Shown here in pieces: positions 54,951-63,144 of a stretch of 64,000 nucleotides of DNA (position 1 is the stretch's first letter; the number at the start of each line of letters is the position of its first letter). The notes below the pieces were generated by a model, which ran no database searches, was not told the origin of the DNA, and saw only the letters and a program-made list of their open reading frames with translations. The position numbers and the translations under genes were made by a program. The DNA is from Flavobacteriaceae bacterium. Its GTDB lineage: Bacteria > Bacteroidota > Bacteroidia > Flavobacteriales > Flavobacteriaceae. The stretch is from assembly GCA_021739635.1 (NCBI GenBank), contig JAIPBH010000001.1, forward strand, positions 293,209-357,208, written 5' to 3'.

Positions 54951-56273
54951 ATGGCAAGATTTGAACTTAAGTTACCAAAAATGGGCGAAAGTGTTGCAGA
55001 AGCAACAATCACAAGTTGGTTAAAAGAAGTAGGTGATACTATAGAACTTGATGAAGCAGTTCTAGAAATTGCTACAGATAAAGTTGATAGTGAAGTACCT
55101 AGTGAAGTTGATGGTGTTTTAGTTGAAAAGTTTTTTAATGTAGATGATGTTGTACAAGTTGGTCAAGTAATAGCAATTATAGAAACCGAAGAAGAAGATG
55201 CTTCACTATCAACAATTATAAAGAGTCAAGATGCCGAAGAAGTTTCTTCGGAAAATATATTACAAGTTCAAGAAACCATATCTGTGGCTCAAGAAACAGT
55301 TTCGTCTATTTCATCAAGTGAAGAGCGTTTTTATTCTCCATTAGTTAAAAACATTGCAAAAGAAGAAGGTATTTCTCAAACAGAGTTAGATAGTATTCAA
55401 GGCACAGGAAAAGACGGAAGAGTTACCAAAAATGATATTCTAGATTTTATAGATAGCAAAGTCACAAGCAAACCCAAAGAGCAACTAGTTCATAAAGAAA
55501 TTATTCAACAAGTTAAATCTGTTGAAACTCCTATAGTTGAAAAAACAGTAGTAATTTCAAGTGGAAATGATGAAATTATTGAGATGAGCAGAATGGGTAA
55601 AATCATAGCGCATCATATGGTTGAATCTGTTCAAACATCGGCACACGTTCAAAGTTTTATTGAGGCCGATGTTACTAAAATATGGAATTGGAGAAACAAA
55701 GTTAAAGATGCTTTTGCCAAGCGAGAAGGTGAAAATTTAACATTTACACCTATTTTCATGGAAGCTATTGCTAAAGCACTTCGTGATTTTCCAATGATGA
55801 ATATTTCTGTTCAAGGAGATACAATCATAAAAAAGAAAAATATCAATTTAGGAATGGCTGCATCTTTAGCTGATGGAAATTTAATTGTACCTGTAATTAA
55901 AAATGCAGACCAACTTAATTTGGTTGGAATGACTAAACAGGTTAATGATTTAGCTAACAGAGCTAGAATTAATAAGTTAAAACCAGACGAAATTCAAGGT
56001 GGCACCTATACCGTAACCAATGTTGGAACTTTTGGAAGTATTATGGGAACGCCTATAATCAATCAACCGCAAGTAGGTATTTTGGCACTTGGAGCCATTA
56101 GAAAAGTGCCTGCAGTTATAGAAACCTCAGAAGGAGATTTTATAGGAATAAGATATAAAATGTTTTTATCACATTCATATGATCACCGTGTGGTTAATGG
56201 AGCTCTTGGCGGACAATTTGTAAAAGCTGTTAAAGATTACCTAGAAGCTTGGGATAGCAATAGGGAAATTTAG
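54951..56273 (+). CDS. 2-oxo acid dehydrogenase E2 (dihydrolipoyl acyltransferase)
   Basis: 440 residues: lipoyl domain (1-78; lipoyl-Lys in EIATDKVDSE), linker, E3/E1-binding domain (about 125-162, FYSPLVKNIAKEEGISQTEL...GTGKDGRVTKNDIL), and catalytic domain with SHSYDHRVVNGALGGQFV (His of DHRVVNG). Which oxo acid is not certain; the branched-chain type is likely. E1 and E3 are not adjacent. Ends 4 bp into the convergent gene. Confidence 0.92.
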   Translation: MARFELKLPKMGESVAEATITSWLKEVGDTIELDEAVLEIATDKVDSEVPSEVDGVLVEKFFNVDDVVQVGQVIAIIETEEEDASLSTIIKSQDAEEVSSENILQVQETISVAQETVSSISSSEERFYSPLVKNIAKEEGISQTELDSIQGTGKDGRVTKNDILDFIDSKVTSKPKEQLVHKEIIQQVKSVETPIVEKTVVISSGNDEIIEMSRMGKIIAHHMVESVQTSAHVQSFIEADVTKIWNWRNKVKDAFAKREGENLTFTPIFMEAIAKALRDFPMMNISVQGDTIIKKKNINLGMAASLADGNLIVPVIKNADQLNLVGMTKQVNDLANRARINKLKPDEIQGGTYTVTNVGTFGSIMGTPIINQPQVGILALGAIRKVPAVIETSEGDFIGIRYKMFLSHSYDHRVVNGALGGQFVKAVKDYLEAWDSNREI

Positions 56274-56905
56274 TTCAATTCGGGGAAATATGTTTTTAAT
56301 GTTTTAATAAGTGTTTCCTTATTGTTTATTTGGTGATAAACAGAATCTTGAATTTTTAAAATAAATTTCGTTTTTGAAGAGTCATCTTTAATATCTAACA
56401 ATTTAAAAACGTTATCTTTATTATTACTGAAATTGTTGGTTTTAAAAATAATGTTATTGCTTGTCAATATGTTTTTTGCAACCTTACAAATATCACAATT
56501 ATCAGTTTCAAAAAGATTCACAGTTTTACTTTTTAAAGCCTCATTAAAATTTTTTTCAATCCCATCATTGTCTTTAGAAAAGTTTAAATCTTCAGTATAT
56601 TTATTTACTATAAATTGAGAATCATATTTTCCTTCTTTGTCAACTAATTTAATAAGTGTAATAAGTAGCTTTTCACTTTTAGGATTAATGGTTTCTAAAA
56701 CTGGCCGGTTACTACTGCGTCTAAAATCATTAGTAGTAATTCTTAAAAACACAGAATAGCTTATTGTATCTGTATTTTTTGCAAAAAGTTCTAAACGTTT
56801 ACCATGTTCTTTTTCTATTAACTTTACATAAGGATGATTGTTTTTTTGAGAAAATCCATTTTGAAAGATAAAAAGTGACATTAAACAAACTAAAAACTTA
56901 AGCAT
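56270..56905 (-). CDS. Secreted protein with glutaredoxin-like C-terminal domain
   Basis: 211 residues. Signal peptide (to NGFSQ). Residues 129-205 resemble a glutaredoxin/thioredoxin fold: VNLFETDNCDICKVAKNIL with Cys137 and Cys140 (CDIC), then strand-helix NNIIFKTNNFSNNKDNV. The N-terminal half has no match. Periplasmic redox role is possible but unproven. Stops overlap with the E2 gene. Confidence 0.6.
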   Translation of the reverse strand: MLKFLVCLMSLFIFQNGFSQKNNHPYVKLIEKEHGKRLELFAKNTDTISYSVFLRITTNDFRRSSNRPVLETINPKSEKLLITLIKLVDKEGKYDSQFIVNKYTEDLNFSKDNDGIEKNFNEALKSKTVNLFETDNCDICKVAKNILTSNNIIFKTNNFSNNKDNVFKLLDIKDDSSKTKFILKIQDSVYHQINNKETLIKTLKTYFPELN

Positions 56906-56946
56906 GATAGATTCTATTTATGTAAATTTAAGTAAAATTTTAAAAG

Positions 56947-56954
56947 TATATTTG
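56947..56954 (+). promoter_or_regulatory. Exonuclease gene -7 box TATATTTG
   Basis: TATATTTG, 18 bp before the ATG at 56973; no clear -33 element. Confidence 0.45.
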
Positions 56955-56972
56955 TAAAAAGTATAACAAAAA

Positions 56973-57746
56973 ATGAATCTTAATCTTACCAAACCCATTT
57001 GTTTTTTTGATCTTGAAACAACAGGCGTTAATATTTCAAAAGATCGCATTGTTGAAATTTCTATTTTAAAAATTTTTCCAAACGGAAAAGAAGAAACAAA
57101 AACATGGTTGGTAAATCCAGAAATGCCAATACCTAAGGAAGTGATTGCTATTCATGGAATTACTGATGAAGATGTTGCAGATAAACCAAAATTTAAAGAA
57201 ATAGCTAAAGAAATACATAATCTTATAAAAGACTCAGATTTAGGTGGATACAATTCAAATAAATTTGATATACCCTTATTAGCTGAAGAAATGTTACGTG
57301 CCGATATAGATTTTGACATGAAAAATCGCGTTTCGGTTGATGTTCAAACTATTTTTCATAAAATGGAACAACGAACACTTAGTGCAGCTTATAAATTTTA
57401 TTGTGAAAAAGAATTAGAAGGCGCTCATGGAGCAGAAGCAGATACTAAAGCAACTTTTGAAGTTTTAAAAGCTCAAATAGCTAAATATGATGACATTGAA
57501 AATGATATTAAGTTTTTAGCAGATTTTAGTTCAAGAAAACAATTTGCAGATTTCGCTGGCTTTATTGCATTTAATAAAGATGGCCAAGAATGTTTTTCTT
57601 TTGGAAAACACAAAGGAAAACTCGTTACCGAAGTTTTAGAATCAGAACCAGGTTATTTTGGTTGGCTTCTCAATGCAGATTTTCCATTATACACCAAAAA
57701 GGTGCTCACAGCCATAAAACTTAGAAACTTTAATAATAAAATATAA
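56973..57746 (+). CDS. DnaQ-like 3'-5' exonuclease
   Basis: 257 residues. DEDDh active site: Asp13/Glu15 (FFDLETTGV), Asp in GGYNSNKFDIPLL, His and Asp in GAHGAEADTKATFE. The C-terminal 70 residues resemble the ExoX C-terminal domain (CFSFGKHKGKLVTEVLESEPGYFGWLLNADF). Related to DNA polymerase III epsilon and ExoX. Not the replicative epsilon with certainty; may be a repair or RNA nuclease. Confidence 0.88.
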   Translation: MNLNLTKPICFFDLETTGVNISKDRIVEISILKIFPNGKEETKTWLVNPEMPIPKEVIAIHGITDEDVADKPKFKEIAKEIHNLIKDSDLGGYNSNKFDIPLLAEEMLRADIDFDMKNRVSVDVQTIFHKMEQRTLSAAYKFYCEKELEGAHGAEADTKATFEVLKAQIAKYDDIENDIKFLADFSSRKQFADFAGFIAFNKDGQECFSFGKHKGKLVTEVLESEPGYFGWLLNADFPLYTKKVLTAIKLRNFNNKI

Positions 57747-57803
57747 TTTAGAAAAGCACAAATAATAAAGTTTAAAAGAAGTCTAATTTTTCAATAATTA
57801 ACA

Positions 57804-58415
57804 ATGAAAATTATTTGCATAGGCCGAAATTATACAGAACATATCAAAGAATTGGAAAATGAAAAACCAACAGATCCTGTAATATTTTTAAAACCAGATA
57901 CTGCTATTTTGGTAAAAAAACAGCCATTTTTTATACCAGATTTTTCAAATGATGTCCATCATGAAGTGGAAATTTTAGTCAGAATAAATAAAATTGGAAA
58001 GTATATTGATAAAAAATTTGCTCACAAATATTATGATGAAATTGGCTTAGGAATTGATTTTACCGCACGAGATTTGCAAAATAAGTTAAAAGAAAAAGGA
58101 TTGCCTTGGGAAAAAGCCAAAGCTTTTGATGGAGCAGCTGTGATTGGAGATTGGTTGCCAGTAAGTGAATTTAAAGATGTAAATACTATTAATTTTTCAT
58201 TACAAAAAAATGACACTATTGTTCAAACAGGAAATACTAGTCATATGCTTTGGAAAATTGATGAATTAATAGAATATATCTCAAAATATTTTACTTTAAA
58301 GATTGGAGATATTATCTTTACCGGAACTCCAGCAGGAGTTGGCAAAGTAATTGCAAATGATAAGCTTAAAGGATTTATAGAAAACAAACAAATGTTTTCA
58401 ATAACAGTAAAATAA
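57804..58415 (+). CDS. Fumarylacetoacetate hydrolase family protein
   Basis: 203 residues. FAH motifs: ICIGRNYTEHIKELENEKPTDPVIFLKPDTAI, HHEVEILVRI (metal-binding EVE), GIDFTARDLQNKLKEKGLPWEKAKAFDGAAVIG, IFTGTPAGVG. The family cleaves C-C bonds in oxo acids or acts on oxaloacetate/acylpyruvates. The stop overlaps the Hpt start by 1 bp, giving a three-gene operon with cinA. Confidence 0.92.
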   Translation: MKIICIGRNYTEHIKELENEKPTDPVIFLKPDTAILVKKQPFFIPDFSNDVHHEVEILVRINKIGKYIDKKFAHKYYDEIGLGIDFTARDLQNKLKEKGLPWEKAKAFDGAAVIGDWLPVSEFKDVNTINFSLQKNDTIVQTGNTSHMLWKIDELIEYISKYFTLKIGDIIFTGTPAGVGKVIANDKLKGFIENKQMFSITVK

Positions 58416-58756
58416 TGGAACAGTACTACAAATTATATAGAGTAAAAGAATTAGCCGATAATGATCAAGATTTCATTAACGCATTAGCTGCAGCATTTTT
58501 AGAGGAAGTTCCTGAAGATGCAGAGCGATTAAAAAAAGCAGTTGCAGAAAAAGATTATTACAATGCCTATCAAGCTGCTCATAAAATGAAACCAACAATT
58601 GATTTATTTGAATTGGGTGTACTTGATATTTTAATTGAAGTTCAAGATTGGGGAAAATTTGAAAAACGAGATTTAGATATCACGTCTCAACTAAATATTG
58701 TATTGTCTGCCGTAGATAATGCAGTAGCTGAAATAAAATCAGACTTTAATTTATAA
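58415..58756 (+). CDS. Orphan Hpt-domain protein
   Basis: 113 residues, four-helix Hpt fold. Phosphorylatable His56 in AAHKMKPTIDLFEL. Accepts a phosphate from a response-regulator receiver. No histidine kinase or receiver lies nearby. It overlaps the previous and next gene by 1 bp each. Confidence 0.85.
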   Translation: MEQYYKLYRVKELADNDQDFINALAAAFLEEVPEDAERLKKAVAEKDYYNAYQAAHKMKPTIDLFELGVLDILIEVQDWGKFEKRDLDITSQLNIVLSAVDNAVAEIKSDFNL

Positions 58757-60006
58757 TGCTTGCTGAAATAATTACTATAGGAGACGAACTCCTCATTGGG
58801 CAAGTTGTTGATACCAATTCTGCATTTATAGCCAAAGAGCTTAATAAAATGGGAGTTTCTGTGTATCAAATCACTTCTGTTCAAGATGATAAAAATCACA
58901 TTTTAACAGCTTTTAAAGAAGCAGAAAGTCGTGTAGAAATCATTATTATAACAGGTGGATTAGGTCCAACAAAAGATGATATTACAAAAAAAACAATTGC
59001 TGAATATTTTAATGACACCTTAGTTTTAAACCAATCTGTATTAGACAATATTGAAAATATTTGGAAACTTTACGTTAGGCAAACCCTTTTACAAGTCAAT
59101 AAAGACCAAGCACTTGTTCCATCAAAAGCAAAGGTTTTAATGAACGTTAATGGAACTGCGCCTGGTATGTGGATAGAAAAGGACAATAAAGTGTTTATAT
59201 CACTTCCTGGAGTACCATTTGAAATGAAGGCATTAATTCAAAATGAAGTCTTACCAAAACTCACAAAAAAGTATCATTTACCATTTATTTTACATAAAAC
59301 ATTGTTGGTTTATGGTTTGGGTGAAAGTACTTTGGCGGCAAACATTGAGACGTGGGAAGATGCCTTGCCAAGCTTTATTAAACTCGCTTATTTACCAGAT
59401 TTGGGTAAAGTTCGTTTGCGTTTATCAGCTAAAGGCTTTGATAAAGAGCTAATTAAAACAGAAGTGGAGAAACAAATAGATACTTTACTGCCTTTAATAA
59501 AAGACAATTTTTTTGGTTATGAAGACGAAGAAGGAGCTGTAGAATCAATAATTGCAAATGAGTTAACCAAATTAGGAAAAACATTAGCTGTTGCAGAAAG
59601 CTGTACTGGAGGAAAAATAGCTGAACGATTTACTATTCATGCTGGAGCATCAAACTATTTTAAAGGAAGTATAGTTAGTTATGCAACGGATTCAAAAATT
59701 AATGTTTTAGGAATCTCAAAAGATGTAATTGATACGTATTCGGTAGTTAGTGCTCAAGTTGCTGAAGCCATGGCGACCCAAGTTTTGCAATTATTTAATT
59801 CAGATTTTTCAGTGGCTACAACAGGAAATGCTGGGCCATCAAAAGGAGATTCTGATGCCGAAGTTGGAACTGTTTTTATTGCTATAGCTACAAAAAATGC
59901 TGTTTATTCAGAAAAATTTATGCTAGGAAACGGACGTTCAAAAGTGATAAATAAAGCAGTAAATAAAGCCTTTGAAATGCTTCTAAAAGAAATTTTTAAA
60001 AATTGA
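58756..60006 (+). CDS. cinA: CinA family nicotinamide-nucleotide amidohydrolase
   Basis: 416 residues: N-terminal MoCF domain (IGDELLIGQVVDTNSAFIAKELNKMGV; ITGGLGPTKDDITKKT) and C-terminal CinA/PncC domain (VAESCTGGKIAERFT; TGNAGPSKGD). Recycles NMN from DNA ligase activity; linked to competence and DNA damage in other bacteria. Third gene of the FAH/Hpt/cinA unit. Confidence 0.95.
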   Translation: MLAEIITIGDELLIGQVVDTNSAFIAKELNKMGVSVYQITSVQDDKNHILTAFKEAESRVEIIIITGGLGPTKDDITKKTIAEYFNDTLVLNQSVLDNIENIWKLYVRQTLLQVNKDQALVPSKAKVLMNVNGTAPGMWIEKDNKVFISLPGVPFEMKALIQNEVLPKLTKKYHLPFILHKTLLVYGLGESTLAANIETWEDALPSFIKLAYLPDLGKVRLRLSAKGFDKELIKTEVEKQIDTLLPLIKDNFFGYEDEEGAVESIIANELTKLGKTLAVAESCTGGKIAERFTIHAGASNYFKGSIVSYATDSKINVLGISKDVIDTYSVVSAQVAEAMATQVLQLFNSDFSVATTGNAGPSKGDSDAEVGTVFIAIATKNAVYSEKFMLGNGRSKVINKAVNKAFEMLLKEIFKN

Positions 60007-60017
60007 TAAAAATTAGA

Positions 60018-60047
60018 TTGTCATAAATTAAAGATTTTGTATATTTG
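60018..60047 (+). promoter_or_regulatory. Promoter of the rpmB operon
   Basis: TTG (60018-60020), 19 bp, TATATTTG (60040-60047), then CACC, 41 bp before the rpmB start. Confidence 0.75.
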
Positions 60048-60088
60048 CACCTCGTTTTTAAACAACAAAAATTTAAAGTTATAAAATA

Positions 60089-60325
60089 ATGTCAAGAGTT
60101 TGTGAACTTACAGGAAAGAAAGCAATGGTTGGTAACAACGTATCGCATGCATTAAATAGAACTAAACGCAAGTTTAATGCTAATTTAATTAAGAAACGTT
60201 TTTACATTCCGGAAGAAGATAGCTGGGTAACTTTAAAAGTATCAACATCTGCTTTAAAAACTATTAATAAAATAGGTATAGCTGCAGCAATTAAAGATGC
60301 AAAATCTAAAGGTTTTTTAAAATAA
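60089..60325 (+). CDS. rpmB: Ribosomal protein bL28
   Basis: 78 residues ([33 protein letters not shown]). Only one Cys remains of the zinc-finger pair, so this is the zinc-free form. First gene of rpmB-rpmG-DUF4295. Confidence 0.97.
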   Translation: MSRVCELTGKKAMVGNNVSHALNRTKRKFNANLIKKRFYIPEEDSWVTLKVSTSALKTINKIGIAAAIKDAKSKGFLK

Positions 60326-60350
60326 TAGCTGCATTTAATAAGTAAAAGAA

Positions 60351-60533
60351 ATGGCAAAGAAAGGTAACAGAATACAAGTAATTTTAGAATGTACTGAGCA
60401 TAAAGAATCTGGACAACCAGGAACTTCAAGATACATTACCACTAAAAACAAAAAAAATACGCCTGATAGAATGGAGATTAAGAAATTTAATCCAATCTTA
60501 AAGCGTATGACAGTTCACAAAGAAATTAAATAA
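60351..60533 (+). CDS. rpmG: Ribosomal protein bL33
   Basis: 60 residues ([48 protein letters not shown]). It has one Cys and no CxxC pairs, so it is the zinc-free type. It starts 25 bp after rpmB. Confidence 0.97.
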   Translation: MAKKGNRIQVILECTEHKESGQPGTSRYITTKNKKNTPDRMEIKKFNPILKRMTVHKEIK

Positions 60534-60579
60534 TTAGAGATTTTCGCTTTAGTGAAAATGTCAAATAACATATAAAGTC

Positions 60580-60732
60580 ATGGCAAAGAAAACAGTAGCA
60601 ACGTTACAAACTTCATCAAAAAGATTATCAAAAGCAATAAAAATGGTAAAATCTCCAAAAACAGGAGCTTACATGTTTGTTGAAGCAATTATGGCACCAG
60701 AACTAGTAAATGATTTCTTAAACAAGAAATAA
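60580..60732 (+). CDS. DUF4295 small protein (ribosome-associated, proposed bL38)
   Basis: 50 residues, read directly: MAKKTVATLQTSSKRLSKAI to FLNKK. Highly basic. It always seems to follow rpmG in Bacteroidota, and I recall that the F. johnsoniae ribosome structure reported an added large-subunit protein (bL38) which I believe is this one. Too short for many gene finders, so easily missed. Confidence 0.85.
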   Translation: MAKKTVATLQTSSKRLSKAIKMVKSPKTGAYMFVEAIMAPELVNDFLNKK

Positions 60733-60756
60733 TACTTACTTTTTACATAATATTTT

Positions 60757-60787
60757 AAAGCCACTTTATTTAAAGTGGCTTTTGTTT
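60757..60787 (+). terminator. Terminator between DUF4295 and ftsY
   Basis: AAAGCCACTTTA (60757-60768) pairs with TAAAGTGGCTTT (60771-60782), T-rich after. The tight loop would open to about four nt. It may reduce read-through into ftsY. Confidence 0.75.
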
Positions 60788-60909
60788 TATATTTACATCT
60801 AGTTATTAATGACAATTTTTCAGCTTAAGTTTTAAGGCAAGAAAATTGTTATAATGATTTGGGTTTACAATAAGGATTTAAAGCGTTTAAATCATAATAA
60901 ATAATTTAA

Positions 60910-61863
60910 ATGAGTTTTTTTAAAAAGATATTTTCATCAGAAAAAAAGGAAACACTAGATAAAGGTTTAGAAAAAACTAAAACAACTTTTTTTAACAAAC
61001 TAAGTAAAGCAGTAGCAGGAAAATCTAAAGTTGATGATGAAGTTTTAGATAATTTAGAAGAAATTTTGGTATCTAGTGATGTCGGAGTTAATACTACTTT
61101 AAAAATAATTGAGCGTATTGAAACTAGAGTTTCTAAAGATAAATATTTAGGAACGGATGAGTTAAATCAAATTCTTCGTGAAGAAATAGCTGGTTTATTA
61201 TCAGAAACCAATAGTGGAGAAGATTCAGAGTTTGTAATTCCTGAAAACAAAAAACCATACGTTATAATGGTTGTTGGTGTAAATGGAGTTGGTAAAACCA
61301 CAACCATTGGAAAACTAGCGTATCAATTTAAAAAGCAAGGTTTTAATGTGGTGTTAGGTGCAGCCGATACGTTTAGAGCTGCTGCCATAGATCAACTTCA
61401 AGTCTGGGCAGATAGAGTAAACGTGCCGTTAGTAAAACAATCTATGGGAAGTGATCCTGCTTCAGTAGCTTTTGATACACTTAAAAGTGCTGTCACTCAA
61501 AATGCCGATGTAGTTATTATTGATACAGCAGGACGATTACATAATAAAGTAAACTTAATGAATGAGCTCACAAAAGTAAAACGCGTCATGCAAAAAGTTG
61601 TTGATGATGCTCCTCATGAGGTTTTATTAGTATTAGATGGTTCTACCGGTCAAAACGCTTTTGAGCAAGCTAAACAGTTTACGGCAGCAACTGAGGTTAC
61701 TTCGTTAGCCGTTACAAAACTAGACGGAACTGCTAAAGGTGGTGTTGTTATTGGTATTTCAGATCAATTTAAAATTCCTGTAAAATATATAGGTGTTGGC
61801 GAAGGTATTGAAGACCTTCAAGTATTTAATAAGTTTGAGTTTGTTGATTCGTTTTTTAAATAA
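60910..61863 (+). CDS. ftsY: Signal recognition particle receptor FtsY
   Basis: 317 residues. Short N-terminal part, then the NG domain: GVNGVGKTTTIGKLA, GAADTFRAAAIDQLQVWADR, DTAGRLHNKVNLMNEL, TKLDGTAKGG. Docks SRP-ribosome complexes to SecYEG. Lacks the long acidic N-terminal A domain of E. coli FtsY, as usual in Bacteroidota. Confidence 0.97.
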   Translation: MSFFKKIFSSEKKETLDKGLEKTKTTFFNKLSKAVAGKSKVDDEVLDNLEEILVSSDVGVNTTLKIIERIETRVSKDKYLGTDELNQILREEIAGLLSETNSGEDSEFVIPENKKPYVIMVVGVNGVGKTTTIGKLAYQFKKQGFNVVLGAADTFRAAAIDQLQVWADRVNVPLVKQSMGSDPASVAFDTLKSAVTQNADVVIIDTAGRLHNKVNLMNELTKVKRVMQKVVDDAPHEVLLVLDGSTGQNAFEQAKQFTAATEVTSLAVTKLDGTAKGGVVIGISDQFKIPVKYIGVGEGIEDLQVFNKFEFVDSFFK

Positions 61864-61887
61864 AATTCACGTTAAGTATGTAATCGC

Positions 61888-62958
61888 TTAATTTATTAAA
61901 TCATTAATCTTTTCCCAAAGGTTATTATCGAATTCAGTTGGACCAAGTTCATCTTCATCGCCGCTATCACCCATGCGCATAATTACCATTTTTTTGCTAG
62001 GAATGATGTATAATTTTTGGTCAAAAGCACCCAATCCTGCAATTAAATCATCGGGCGCATTTGGTATTAATTTTCCAGTAAACAAGGTTTCAGAGCCTGG
62101 AATTTTATAATTGCTTTTTCCATTCAACCAATACAAATAGCCGTACGATTTATTTAAATCTTGCGATGTGGTAGTCATATCATTAAAATAATCTCTATCA
62201 GCCAAGATAGTTGTGTCATCCCAAACACCTTCATTTAAACTTAATAATCCAAATCGTGCCATACTTTTGGCATTACTAAAATAAAGATTTAAATCACCAG
62301 TTTTCACCCAACTTCCTGTCATGCCAATCTTATCACGTATTTTGGCATTAAAATAAGTTTTAAAATCTTGTCCAACTGCACCAGTAATAATGTTGTCTAA
62401 TACTGTGTAAGCACCTTGGTGGTAATACCAATACGTGTTTGGTTCATTTTTATACAGAAAACATTCTGGGTCGGTGCAAAAGTTTTGTGGTACGGTATAA
62501 TCTAGTCCTGTAGTCATAGTCAAGTGGTTACGCACCGTAATTTTAGACTCTTGTTCGGGTGATAAAGACGACCAACCAATTCCCATGTAATTTGAAGACG
62601 GATTATCAATTGATAAAAAACCTTCTTCTTGTGCTATACCAACAGTAAATGCGGTTAAGGTTTTTGCAGCCGAGTTCCAAGAATGAATACTCGATGAACC
62701 AAAATTGCCAAAATATTTTTCAACAATTATTTTGCCATTATGTAAAATAATAAAAGCATCGGTGGCATTTGCTTCCAAAAAATCATAAAGCGGTTGTTCA
62801 GCACTGGCATTCCAACCTAAATCTTCAATAGATTTTGTTTCCCAATTATTAGAATTTAAAGGTGGAAAATAAAGTGTATCATTATCAGATGAATCATCTT
62901 TTGAACAACTTAAAAACGATAATATAATAACTAAAACGGAAATATATTTTGGTTTCAT
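61888..62958 (-). CDS. Serine hydrolase lipoprotein (class C beta-lactamase fold)
   Basis: 356 residues. Lipobox FLSC (Cys18). SxxK motif Ser96-Lys99 (NSAAKTLT). The second motif, usually YxN, reads YHQGAY, so the Asn is missing; the late segment GLGAFDQKLYIIPSKKMVIMRMG matches the family. Likely an esterase or peptidase on the outer envelope, rather than an antibiotic resistance enzyme. Convergent with ftsY. Confidence 0.82.
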   Translation of the reverse strand: MKPKYISVLVIILSFLSCSKDDSSDNDTLYFPPLNSNNWETKSIEDLGWNASAEQPLYDFLEANATDAFIILHNGKIIVEKYFGNFGSSSIHSWNSAAKTLTAFTVGIAQEEGFLSIDNPSSNYMGIGWSSLSPEQESKITVRNHLTMTTGLDYTVPQNFCTDPECFLYKNEPNTYWYYHQGAYTVLDNIITGAVGQDFKTYFNAKIRDKIGMTGSWVKTGDLNLYFSNAKSMARFGLLSLNEGVWDDTTILADRDYFNDMTTTSQDLNKSYGYLYWLNGKSNYKIPGSETLFTGKLIPNAPDDLIAGLGAFDQKLYIIPSKKMVIMRMGDSGDEDELGPTEFDNNLWEKINDLIN

Positions 62959-63119
62959 AACGTAGGTTTTAAAATTTAGGCTTTACAAATATATAAAAGG
63001 TTTAATAATAATTAGTTATGAGATTTAAAAGTTTAAAATGCACTTTATATAAGTATTTAACAGAATAGGTAAACTTCATCAAATTGTTAATCATTATTCT
63101 TAAATCGTTAATCATTGCT

Positions 63120-63127
63120 TATCTTTG
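63120..63127 (+). promoter_or_regulatory. rimO -7 box TATCTTTG
   Basis: TATCTTTG followed by CACAC, 17 bp before rimO; no clear -33 element. Confidence 0.5.
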
Positions 63128-63144
63128 CACACTTAAATTTTGGT

